Shown: in pieces, positions 8,044 to 15,176 of the stretch
How the letters are laid out: the number at the start of each line of letters is the position of its first letter
How positions within the stretch are numbered: the stretch's first letter is position 1
Assembly (NCBI GenBank): GCA_003551325.1
Contig: PUMK01000138.1
Location: 1 to 16,305, forward strand
Source: Candidatus Acetothermia bacterium
GTDB taxonomy: Bacteria; Bipolaricaulota; Bipolaricaulia; Bipolaricaulales; Bipolaricaulaceae
Length of the DNA: 16,305 bases
Direction: 5' to 3'
Translations under genes and position numbers: made by a program
Notes under the pieces: generated by a model
The model's database searches: none
What the model was told of the DNA's origin: nothing
Seen by the model: only the letters and a program-made list of their open reading frames with translations

Positions 8044-8935
8044 GCTGCCTCCTTGCCGTCCTGTCCACGGACACGAAGCGTCGGGCCAGGGCACCCAACA
8101 GCACCACGAACAGCGTCAGGAGCAACAGCACGTAGGCGATTGCCGAGCCTCGATCAAGCCGGAAGAACTCGAAACTCTCCCGGTACACAAGGTAGTTGAG
8201 CGTGGTCGTGCCCCACGATGGCCCTCCCCCTGTGAGGACGAAGATCTCTCCGAACACCTTCAGCGTCCACACGAACTGGATGAGCGCGGTCGGGATCAGC
8301 ACCGGCATCGTCAGAGGAAGGGTGATGAACCTGAACCGCCGCCATCCGTTGGCACCATCGATGTCCGCCGCCTCGTACAACTGATGAGGGATCGTCTGCA
8401 GCGCAGCCAGCAGGAACAGCGTGATGAAGGGGATGATCCTCCAAACAACCGCGAGCATGACCACGTGCAACGCCAACGTGGCGTCGCCAAGCCAGATCAC
8501 GTTGCGGGAGATGATGCCGAGGTGCCTCAGAATGCTGTTGACCATACCGATCTCGGCGTGGAACATCTGCTCCCACATCACTCCCGCCACCACCTGCGGC
8601 ACCGCCCAGGGGAGCAACACCGACACACGCACGATCGAACGTCCCACGAACTTGTGCGTCAGCAGCACAGCGATGGGAAACGAAATCAGGATCCCCATCC
8701 CTACGGTCACCACACCAAAGTACAAGGTCCGGAGCGTCGCATCCAGGAACCGTGGATCTTGAAACGCTCTAACGTAGTTGTCGAGGCCGACGTAATGCGA
8801 GACAGAGAAAGTGACAACATCGACCCGGCCAAAGCTGAATAACAACGTCTGGATCGCCGGGAAGATGTAGATGCCCGCTACAAGGATCAACGCGGGGAAG
8901 ACCATCGCCGGCCAGTACTTGTTCAGACCTACCAT
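8036..8935 (-). CDS. Sugar-type ABC transporter permease, MalF-like
   Basis: A 299-residue inner-membrane protein of MalF/UgpA type with about six membrane segments. The ATPase-docking loop is clear at 188-211 (EAADIDGANGWRRFRFITL, then PLTMP), and VLTGGGPSWGTTTLNYLVYR (233-252) matches the conserved region after it. ATG 8935 has GGAGG 8 nt upstream. The gene lies between the solute-binding protein gene (162 nt upstream) and the MalG-like gene (8-nt overlap downstream), the standard order for this transporter class. It pairs with the MalG-like subunit, takes substrate from the binding protein, and is probably driven by the ATPase at 14073-15176, the only ABC ATPase in the window. Confidence 0.93.
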   Translation of the reverse strand: MVGLNKYWPAMVFPALILVAGIYIFPAIQTLLFSFGRVDVVTFSVSHYVGLDNYVRAFQDPRFLDATLRTLYFGVVTVGMGILISFPIAVLLTHKFVGRSIVRVSVLLPWAVPQVVAGVMWEQMFHAEIGMVNSILRHLGIISRNVIWLGDATLALHVVMLAVVWRIIPFITLFLLAALQTIPHQLYEAADIDGANGWRRFRFITLPLTMPVLIPTALIQFVWTLKVFGEIFVLTGGGPSWGTTTLNYLVYRESFEFFRLDRGSAIAYVLLLLTLFVVLLGALARRFVSVDRTARRQRV

Positions 8936-9061
8936 CCGTACATCCTCCGTTCGTCCGCTGAACCTACCACCCAGTAGGCGGCGGCGGGGAGGGGACAGGC
9001 ATCCGCACCGCTTGCATCACATCCGCGTGCGCAGACACCCGTCCCAACCCGCCCTTTGGGA

Positions 9062-9081
9062 AACCCGGTCAACCCGGGGTT
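9062..9081 (-). other. Stem-loop downstream of the solute-binding protein gene
   Basis: AACCCGG (9062-9068) pairs with CCGGGGTT (9074-9081) with one bulged G at 9076 and a TCAAC loop. It sits just after the binding-protein stop in the 162-nt gap before the permeases (8936-9097). No U tract follows on the transcribed strand. Such hairpins often keep binding-protein mRNA more abundant than permease mRNA; that role is inferred here. The rest of the gap has a weak CCTAC/GTAGG hairpin (about 8964-8980) and otherwise nothing I can name. Confidence 0.4.
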
Positions 9082-9097
9082 CGTTCACAGGAGGTTG

Positions 9098-10378
9098 TCA
9101 GTTTCGCACTCGCTCGATCTCGCGCTCTGCGTCCTGCAGCGCCCGCAAGGGTGTCTTCCGACCCATAACTGCGTTGAGGATCTCAGCCTGCAAGATCGAC
9201 GTCCACTCCGTGTAATCAGCCGTCATATACGTACTGGTGGGATACTGGTAGACTTCAAGGATAGCCGGAGCCTGAGGCTGGTTGGCCACAACATCAGGGT
9301 CGACCAGGAGGTCCTCCCAGATCGGAATCCAGCCACTCGTCATACCCTGTATCTTCTGCATCTCATAGGATGCGGCGAAAGCGATGAACTCCCAACCCAG
9401 ATCGGGGTTCTGAGCCAGCGTGGGCACACCGAGGAACTCCGACCCATCGGTCGATGCGCTGGTCTTGATCGCCGGCATCGGTGCCCATCCCACATCGTCC
9501 GGGAAGGCAGAGGTGTCCGGATCCATGGACAGGCCCACCACGAACGGCCATGTGAAGATCATGCCGCGCGTACCGTCCCAGAACGGTGCCGCCGAGTCAA
9601 ACACCCACGTGTACGTGACTGCAGCAGGATCGATAACCTTGTGCACGTTGTACAGATCGTACATTGCCTGAAGCGCCTCAACGCACGCGTCCGACGTCAG
9701 GAGCAGGGTACCGTCGTCAGCGATGACATCGCCACCGCGAGCCTGCACCTCGTACATGAACTGGAAGCGGGCATGGTTCACCCCTGCCCAGGCGTCCACG
9801 TACCCGTAGTATTCAACCCCGTCCTCTTCGAACGTCATTGCCTTGGCATATTCGATGAACTCTTCATAAGAACTCGGGTTCTTATGCCACTCATAGGGAG
9901 CATCGGGGTCGAGCCCCACGCGCTCCATCAACTGCTTGTTCCAGATGAGGATAGGCGCGCCGATCGTGATGGGGATGCTGTAGCTCTTGCCCTCGAACTC
10001 ACCGGCCTCGAACGAACCAAGCACGAGGCCTTCCTTCTCCGGACCCCAGAGCGCATCAGCCCGCTCCGAGAGGTCGGCGATCCAGCCCCGCCCGGCCAAC
10101 TCCTGGACAAGCGTGGCAGTCAGGAACACCGCATCCCAAGGTGAGCGTCGGGCGATGAACGAGCTGACCAATTTCGTCCTCAGGTCGGTGCTCGTGACCA
10201 GCTCGATGTCCACGGCAATGCCGAACTCCTCCTCAAACACCTCAGCGGCGTCGAACAAGTAGTCCATGTGCGAACCGAGCAATACGCGAATCTGCTCCTG
10301 CCCCGAAGCCACCATGGCAACCGACAGGGCCAACGTGACGATGATCAGCATTACGCCACTTAGCTTTCCAATCCTCAT
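9098..10378 (-). CDS. ABC transporter extracellular solute-binding protein (family 1)
   Basis: A 426-residue secreted protein. The signal peptide is basic then hydrophobic (MRIGKLSGVMLIIVTLALSV) with likely cleavage near A24-S-G26. No cysteine is present at the site, so it is not a lipoprotein and is probably periplasmic. The mature part has family 1 features: an EEEFGIAVDIELV segment, SPWDAVF (79-85), KSYSIPITIG (131-140), WNKQLMERVGLDP (146-158) and a C-terminal helix region ending near VRN. Family 1 proteins bind sugars, glycerol-3-phosphate, polyols and other small solutes; the sequence does not reveal which. ATG 10378 has AAGGAGGG 9 nt upstream. It is the first gene after the promoter at 10614-10642 and heads the transporter and enzyme operon. 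Confidence 0.93.
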   Translation of the reverse strand: MRIGKLSGVMLIIVTLALSVAMVASGQEQIRVLLGSHMDYLFDAAEVFEEEFGIAVDIELVTSTDLRTKLVSSFIARRSPWDAVFLTATLVQELAGRGWIADLSERADALWGPEKEGLVLGSFEAGEFEGKSYSIPITIGAPILIWNKQLMERVGLDPDAPYEWHKNPSSYEEFIEYAKAMTFEEDGVEYYGYVDAWAGVNHARFQFMYEVQARGGDVIADDGTLLLTSDACVEALQAMYDLYNVHKVIDPAAVTYTWVFDSAAPFWDGTRGMIFTWPFVVGLSMDPDTSAFPDDVGWAPMPAIKTSASTDGSEFLGVPTLAQNPDLGWEFIAFAASYEMQKIQGMTSGWIPIWEDLLVDPDVVANQPQAPAILEVYQYPTSTYMTADYTEWTSILQAEILNAVMGRKTPLRALQDAEREIERVRN

Positions 10379-10613
10379 TAGATGGTCCCTCCTTCGGCTA
10401 GTTGGACAGGGGGGTCACCCCTGCGCTTTCGTGGTAGCGGCACAACGGCTACCCTGCTTCCTTAGGCGTCCGTATCACCTCCCCACAGACGAAGGCAAGC
10501 GGCTTCCCCCGGTTGAAGCACCTGTCGTCCTGTGGAAGTCACCGCCGCCAAGCCGTTCCGCACGCTTCGCCGAGCGGACCTCGAAGCCAAGCAACCTCTC
10601 AGCTGACAGATGT
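10379..10613 (-). promoter_or_regulatory. Long structured 5' leader of the binding-protein operon
   Basis: About 229 nt separate the predicted transcription start (near 10607) from ATG 10378, without a gene. Four stem-loops can be drawn. (1) GCTTCG 10564-10569 with CGAAGC 10582-10587, loop 12. (2) CCACA plus GACG (10483-10491) with CGTC plus TGTGG (10526-10535), one bulge, with inner GCTTC 10502-10506 and GAAGC 10515-10519. (3) GGTAGC 10433-10438 with GCTACC 10448-10453, loop 9. (4) CAGGGG 10407-10412 with CCCCTG 10418-10423, loop 5, about 15 nt from the ribosome site. I do not recognise a known riboswitch class (TPP, SAM, cobalamin, glycine, T-box and c-di-GMP cores are not evident). No U tract follows hairpin 4, so attenuation is only possible. 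Positions 10599-10606 are the perfect palindrome TCAGCTGA next to the predicted start, a possible operator. Confidence 0.45.
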
Positions 10614-10642
10614 ATTATAGCAGTCCCCAGAGACACCGCCAA
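10614..10642 (-). promoter_or_regulatory. Sigma70-type promoter of the binding-protein operon
   Basis: On the minus strand, TTGGCG (10637-10642) and TATAAT (10614-10619) are separated by 17 nt. The -10 is a perfect consensus and is extended by TGC. Start of transcription should be near 10607. It is in the 325-nt gap (10379-10703) and faces the binding-protein gene, so it drives the left block. Part 10643-10703 holds the start of the gap and shows only a possible hairpin over the TauE stop (10690-10719, GGCGTTC/GGACGCC with one G-T pair) without a U tract. Confidence 0.75.
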
Positions 10643-10703
10643 GACTGGCAAGAACACGCTTGGAGAACACCACGAGGACACCGCTCACGGGCGTCCACCG
10701 GCT

Positions 10704-11480
10704 TCAACCGCTGAACGCCTTCCACACCATGTTCGCCGCCCCGTAGAGCATCACAATCCCGAACATCCGCCGCAGCCACAGCTGCGAGATCCTTGGAGCC
10801 ACGTAGCTCCCGATCTGCGCCCCCAGGATGATGCCGATGGCCAAGGGAACGGCAAGATCGAACCGAGGATTCCCCTGAAGAGTGTGCTGCACGAGGGCCG
10901 ACATAGCCGTAGGGCCCATGACGAACAGGCTCGTCGCCACGGCTACGATGATCTCGGCTCCCAGAAGGAGCGTGACCGCCGGGACCATCACGATACCCCC
11001 CCCGATTCCGAAGAATCCGGAAGCCGTCCCCGCAACGAGACCCACAACCAACACCGGAACCGGCCGGTAGACGAGCCGGCCGTCGGCCGCCTCCCGCTGG
11101 AACCTCCGCGCCAAGTCCTTGGGGGACTTCCCCCACAGCATGAGCACGGCCACATACGTCAACAGGCCACCAAACGCGACGGCCAGAGCCTCGCTGGACA
11201 CGAACTCCGTGAGGTAGGCACCCAACCAACCTCCCACCAGGGCTGTCGGGATGAGCATGAATCCCAGCCGGAAATTCACCTTGCGCTGCCGACCGTACCC
11301 AATCGTGCTCGAGATGCTGTTGAACACGATGGCCGCCAGACTTGTACCCACAGCAACGTGCGTTGAGGGCACGAACACGAGTGTCAGAAGAGGAACCATG
11401 AAGATGCCGCCACCCACGCCGATCATGCTGGCAAAGGAACCGATGCCCACCGCTGCTATACCCAGCAAGAAGTAGTCCAT
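10704..11480 (-). CDS. Sulfite exporter TauE/SafE family membrane protein
   Basis: A 258-residue hydrophobic protein with about eight membrane segments. The family's internal duplication is visible: GVGGGIFMVP (21-30) and GIGGGIVMVP (158-167) sit at the same place of each half. TauE/SafE proteins are thought to export sulfite, sulfoacetate or other organosulfur and organic anions across the inner membrane, but many members are uncharacterised. ATG 11480 overlaps the stop codon of the racemase gene (TAATG), so translation is probably coupled; GAGGGG is 2 nt upstream. It is the last gene before the promoter region of the left block. Together with the PLP enzyme of the left block it could handle an anion released from an organosulfur substrate; this is inference. 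Confidence 0.9.
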   Translation of the reverse strand: MDYFLLGIAAVGIGSFASMIGVGGGIFMVPLLTLVFVPSTHVAVGTSLAAIVFNSISSTIGYGRQRKVNFRLGFMLIPTALVGGWLGAYLTEFVSSEALAVAFGGLLTYVAVLMLWGKSPKDLARRFQREAADGRLVYRPVPVLVVGLVAGTASGFFGIGGGIVMVPAVTLLLGAEIIVAVATSLFVMGPTAMSALVQHTLQGNPRFDLAVPLAIGIILGAQIGSYVAPRISQLWLRRMFGIVMLYGAANMVWKAFSG

Positions 11481-12814
11481 TACCCCTCTTTCCCGCTCTC
11501 CTCAGCCTGCGGATCACAGACCACGGGCACGCAGTACGGCCCCACCGGGAAGACCGCCAGCCGTTGCCCGGGTTCCAACAGCACATCGAGGAGACCCTGT
11601 ACCGATTGCTCGATCACCCCGCTGTGCACCGAATGCCCTGTCACGGAGAGTTGCGCCAGTTCGTCGGCGTCGATGCCATCGGTGATGAAGTGGAGATTCT
11701 CCTGGCCTACCTTCGCCAAAGCACGCACATGCATATGCACTTCCCACTGATCGACGACGACACCTCTGCGATCCCGGGCCCACTCGGGGAAGGTCCACCA
11801 GCGCCCCGCAAACGATGTCAGCAGTGCTCTGTACGAGGCACTCCCAACACCTTCGGAGCACGCACCCAGGGCAATCACCGTCCCGCCGCGCTCCACAGCG
11901 GGGAGACATGAGACGAAACCTTTGACACACTGATAAAATGTGGCGTCCAACGGATAGCCACCGCTCGAGGTGAGCACAACAGGATACACGTCTTCAACGG
12001 GAATACAGGCTGCACCGCGCACCATTTCCACCGCCGCCTCATGACTGTGACCAAGCTCCCCGGCGAAAGCACCCACCACGCGTCCTTGAAGGTCGCATAC
12101 GAGCTGGAGGGAAAGGTCCACAGGGACGAGCCGCGCGACCGACATGGCCTCGTCATGAAGGGGGTTACCGCAGAGCTGGCCAGGTCGGGCCCGGCGATCC
12201 TCAAGAAAGGGGAAGCCGTGGAAGGACCGTACGGTGTCGAGTCCGCACAGTCCGGGACAGATGGACTTCCTGCCTCCGGAGAAGCCAGCCATGAAGTGCG
12301 GTTCCACAAGTCCGGTGATCATGCGCAGTCCGGCGTCAACGAAGCGCCTGTTCAACCTCACACGCTCGCCCGACCATGTGCAGCCAGGGAGCTCCACCAG
12401 CTGTCCGTCGTCCGAGGCATCGTGATCCACAACTTCCACGCGATCCAACACCTCCTGCCCCAACATGTGCCTCTTCTCATCATTGGTGGTGGGCCGGTGA
12501 AAACCTGTGGCGATGAGCACCACGATCTCCTCAAGGTGTACGCCGAGCTGGCATAGCGCATCGATGACAGCCGGAAGAAACGCAGCATAAGGCATCGGCC
12601 GCGTGATGTCGGACACGACGATCACGACCTCACCCACCCGTCGCCGGGCAACAGCCTCAGCAAGGGACGCGCCGTGTCCAGGGGCACGAAGCGCCTCCAT
12701 CACCAGCGTGTCCGCAGAAGAACGCGGTCGCGGGAAGCGTGCCGTGAACACCCTCCTCCCGTCAGGCACGTCCACTCCCAGCTCACCGATACCGTAGCGA
12801 AGTCCGATTCTCAC
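11480..12814 (-). CDS. larA: LarA-type nickel-dependent hydroxyacid racemase/epimerase
   Basis: A 444-residue protein of the lactate racemase family. Key residues of the nickel-pincer enzyme are present: SDITRPMP (68-75), GFHRPTT (H106), EPHFMAGFSGGRKS (H173, K183) and SFHG (H199), matching H108, H174, K184 and H200 of Lactobacillus LarA. The family interconverts 2-hydroxyacids such as lactate, malate, phenyllactate and hydroxyglutarate, or epimerises sugar acids. The pincer cofactor is normally made by LarB, LarC and LarE, which are not seen in this window. GTG 12814 is preferred (GAGGA 5 nt upstream, N-terminus MRIGLRYG as in the family); an in-frame GTG at 12874 would overlap the M20 gene by 11 nt. 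Its stop overlaps the TauE start. Which hydroxyacid it acts on is not known. Confidence 0.9.
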   Translation of the reverse strand: MRIGLRYGIGELGVDVPDGRRVFTARFPRPRSSADTLVMEALRAPGHGASLAEAVARRRVGEVVIVVSDITRPMPYAAFLPAVIDALCQLGVHLEEIVVLIATGFHRPTTNDEKRHMLGQEVLDRVEVVDHDASDDGQLVELPGCTWSGERVRLNRRFVDAGLRMITGLVEPHFMAGFSGGRKSICPGLCGLDTVRSFHGFPFLEDRRARPGQLCGNPLHDEAMSVARLVPVDLSLQLVCDLQGRVVGAFAGELGHSHEAAVEMVRGAACIPVEDVYPVVLTSSGGYPLDATFYQCVKGFVSCLPAVERGGTVIALGACSEGVGSASYRALLTSFAGRWWTFPEWARDRRGVVVDQWEVHMHVRALAKVGQENLHFITDGIDADELAQLSVTGHSVHSGVIEQSVQGLLDVLLEPGQRLAVFPVGPYCVPVVCDPQAEESGKEG

Positions 12815-12863
12815 GCGTTCCTCATGCCGAGCATCGACCCAAGCGCGTGCAACCCCTGACACA

Positions 12864-14039
12864 TCACGCCACACATAGCTCGATGATCAGGGAGACGTAG
12901 AACCGCAAGGCACACTCTAGTTGCGCGATTTCCACGTACTCATCGCGCCCATGCGCCTGAGCGATGTCACCGGGGCCCACGACAACCGTAGGGATGCCAC
13001 GGTCAGACAGCCATGCCCCATCTGTCCCATAGGGAACACCGCGCACTGCGGTCGGTAGCCTCATCCCGTCCAGCAATGCCTGCACCGAAAGGACGAGAGG
13101 ATGGTCGGAGTGTGTCTCCATAGGGCCCATGTGCCGCCGCTCAGAGGCCGGGCCAACCCGTGCCACGATGCCTTCCCGCCCCCTCAAGGCTCGTTCCACC
13201 GCTCTACGCACCTCTTCACGAGCATCTTCGCCTGTCTCTCCTGGGAGCCGCCGCCGATCGATGGTGATCACACAACAATCTGGAACGACGTTGGGCACAA
13301 CACCGCCGCGTATCGTACCCACACTGAGCGTAGGTGTTCCCAACAAGCTATGCGGTGTGCGGGCGGACAACACCTCACCCAACTCCTCAAGAGCGTGCAC
13401 CACAGCAGCAGCAGAAGTAACCGCGTTAGCGCCTGCGGAAGGCTTGCTCGCATGAGCAGCCCTCCCGGCAAGCTCTACCTTGATCCACTCAACGCCTTTG
13501 TGGGCAATCACCGGTTGCATGCCTGTAGGCTCACCCACAACGGCCATCTCGGCCCAGCCGCCCTTGTCCAGGAAGGCCCGCGTGCCAATGCCCCCGATCT
13601 CCTCGCCCGCGACCCCGGCAAGGCACACACCGCCTCGAAGTGGCGTTCGAATACGGGAAAGGGCGATCATGGCAAGCGCCATCGCTGCCACGGCCCCCTT
13701 CATGTCCACGCTACCCCTGCCGTAGACCCGCGCTCCCTCGACCCAAGGCGCTTCCTGACCCGGTGTGGGCGCCACGGTATCCAAGTGGCCATTGAGAAGC
13801 AGCACCGGAGGCCGATCAACCGGTCCGATACGAGCCAAGAGATTCGTATGTTTCCCGAAACCTAGGGGTTGGAGTTCTGTGGCGATGCCTTCGGCCGCAA
13901 GACGTTGCCTAAGCTCTTCCGCCACTTCCTGCGTTCCGACCTCTTCATGGCTGGGCACGGTCACCAAGTCACGGGTGAGTGTTACGAGTTCGCCCTCACC
14001 AATGGCCGTAAGTGCCCGCTCAACCCGTCCGTGCTGCAC
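12864..14039 (-). CDS. M20 family metallopeptidase/deacylase (ArgE/DapE type)
   Basis: A 391-residue cytoplasmic dizinc hydrolase. The metal site is complete: NGHLDTVAP (H85, D87), GRGSVDMKG (bridging D112), AGEEIGG (catalytic E146, ligand E147), VGEPTG (E170) and QAHGRDEYV (H363). GRAAHASKP (192-200) is the usual start of the lid or dimer domain. The family cleaves N-acyl bonds, for example in N-acetylornithine, succinyl-diaminopimelate, carbamoyl compounds and dipeptides; the sequence does not choose. The start is GTG at 14039 with only a weak ribosome site (GGGACG), so the N-terminus is uncertain. It begins 33 nt after the ATPase stop and ends before the racemase gene. Inferred role: removing an acyl or amino acid group from the imported compound. 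Confidence 0.93.
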   Translation of the reverse strand: MQHGRVERALTAIGEGELVTLTRDLVTVPSHEEVGTQEVAEELRQRLAAEGIATELQPLGFGKHTNLLARIGPVDRPPVLLLNGHLDTVAPTPGQEAPWVEGARVYGRGSVDMKGAVAAMALAMIALSRIRTPLRGGVCLAGVAGEEIGGIGTRAFLDKGGWAEMAVVGEPTGMQPVIAHKGVEWIKVELAGRAAHASKPSAGANAVTSAAAVVHALEELGEVLSARTPHSLLGTPTLSVGTIRGGVVPNVVPDCCVITIDRRRLPGETGEDAREEVRRAVERALRGREGIVARVGPASERRHMGPMETHSDHPLVLSVQALLDGMRLPTAVRGVPYGTDGAWLSDRGIPTVVVGPGDIAQAHGRDEYVEIAQLECALRFYVSLIIELCVA

Positions 14040-14072
14040 GCGCGTTCGACGTCCCGGAGCGCCGCAGGGGCT

Positions 14073-15176
14073 TCAGGTAATCGCCTGCTCGTTCTCGCGA
14101 TCGAAGAGGTGCATTCGCTCGGTGACCGCTTCCAGGGTGATGTCCTGTCCGTGACTGATCGGAAGGTGCGGATCCAGTTTGGCAACCATCTCGTCGCCAG
14201 CACAATCCGCGTAGACGATCTGCTCATCACCCAGAGGCTCACGCACCCTTACACGCGCGGGGAACTGCATCTCCTCCCTGGGTTCGCGGATCATCTCGGG
14301 GGTGCGGATGTCTTCAGGACGGATGCCCATGATGACGTCCTTGCCCGCGTAGGCCTTAACCTCATCGGTGATCTTCTCCTCGGGGAACGCCAGCTTGAAC
14401 CCCTTGCCTTGCACGTACAGACGGCCGTCGTCCTGCACAACCTTAACGTCCATGAAGTTCATCGCCGGGGAGCCGATGAAACCAGCCACGAACATGTTCG
14501 CCGGTTGGTCGTAGATCGTCTGGGGCCCATCGTATTGCTGAACAAGTCCATCCTTCATCACCGCGACGCGGTGACCCAGGGTCATCGCTTCGGTCTGGTC
14601 ATGCGTAACGTATACCGTGGTGGTCTTCAGCCGATCGTGCAGCTCGGAGAGCTCCGCGCGCATCCGGACACGAAGCTTGGCATCAAGGTTGGACAACGGT
14701 TCGTCAAACAAGAACACCTTCGGATCACGGACGATGGCACGACCCAGCGCCACCCGCTGCCTCTGACCTCCCGACAACTGTCGTGGCTTTGAACGTAGCT
14801 TATCACGAATCCCAAGAAGGTCCGCTGCCTCATGGACCCGCTGCTCAATCTCCTTTTTGGGAACTTTGCGTAGCTTGAGGCCAAACGCCATGTTGTTGTA
14901 CACGTCCATGTGGGGGTACAGCGCGTAGTTCTGGAAGACCATGGCGATATCTCGGTCCTTGGGTGGGATATCGTTGACGACACGCTCGCCGATGAAGATC
15001 TCACCCAGGGTGATATCCTCCAAGCCAGCCACCATGCGGAGCGTGGTCGTCTTGCCGCAACCCGAAGGCCCCACAAGCACCACAAACTCCCCGTCCTGGG
15101 CTTCCAGATTCACGTTATCCACCGCCGTGAAGCTGCCGAACTGCTTGCTGATCTCCTTCAGTTTGACCTCAGCCAT
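14073..15176 (-). CDS. ABC transporter ATP-binding protein, MalK/UgpC/MsmX type
   Basis: A 367-residue ATPase. It has Walker A GPSGCGKT (36-43), Q-loop Q82, signature LSGGQ (134-138), Walker B VFLFDEP (154-160), H-loop H192 and a C-terminal TOBE-type region from about 236 on (FIGSPAMNFM, GIRPEDIRTPE). This is the usual form for SBP1-class importers, in which two copies dock onto the EAA loops of MalF- and MalG-like permeases. ATG 15176 was chosen because AAGGAGG lies 9 nt upstream; a GTG at 15182 is in frame but less likely. It overlaps the IclR gene by 8 nt. It is about 5 kb from the binding protein and permeases, yet no other ATPase is seen here, so it is the probable partner. Such ATPases can also serve several transporters. 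Confidence 0.95.
   Translation of the reverse strand: MAEVKLKEISKQFGSFTAVDNVNLEAQDGEFVVLVGPSGCGKTTTLRMVAGLEDITLGEIFIGERVVNDIPPKDRDIAMVFQNYALYPHMDVYNNMAFGLKLRKVPKKEIEQRVHEAADLLGIRDKLRSKPRQLSGGQRQRVALGRAIVRDPKVFLFDEPLSNLDAKLRVRMRAELSELHDRLKTTTVYVTHDQTEAMTLGHRVAVMKDGLVQQYDGPQTIYDQPANMFVAGFIGSPAMNFMDVKVVQDDGRLYVQGKGFKLAFPEEKITDEVKAYAGKDVIMGIRPEDIRTPEMIREPREEMQFPARVRVREPLGDEQIVYADCAGDEMVAKLDPHLPISHGQDITLEAVTERMHLFDRENEQAIT

Noticed and set aside
7967..8842. Plus-strand open frame (291 codons) opposite the MalF-like gene
   Set aside because: His/Arg-rich shadow translation with no domain; the minus-strand permease is unambiguous.
9056..10144. Long plus-strand open frame (362 codons) opposite the binding-protein gene
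   Set aside because: It lies antisense to a clear gene, has no recognisable domain or good composition, and is the normal shadow in GC-rich DNA.
10379..10613. Known riboswitch (TPP, cobalamin, SAM, glycine, T-box, c-di-GMP) in the leader
   Set aside because: A CTGAGA and a few short stems look suggestive, but the conserved cores of these classes are not there by eye.
10690..10719. Rho-independent terminator after the TauE gene
   Set aside because: A 7-bp stem can be drawn over the stop codon, but no U tract follows, so it does not meet the standard.
10266..11366. Long plus-strand open frame (366 codons) across the promoter region and TauE gene
   Set aside because: Low-complexity, His/Arg/Pro-rich translation antisense to TauE; it also crosses the promoter region.
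10615..11586. Minus-strand frame (323 codons) overlapping the TauE gene in another frame
   Set aside because: The TauE frame has the duplicated family motif and a proper start; this frame has Gly/Arg-rich shadow sequence.
13869..14792. Plus-strand open frame (307 codons) opposite the M20 and ATPase genes
   Set aside because: Antisense to two well-supported genes and without family motifs.
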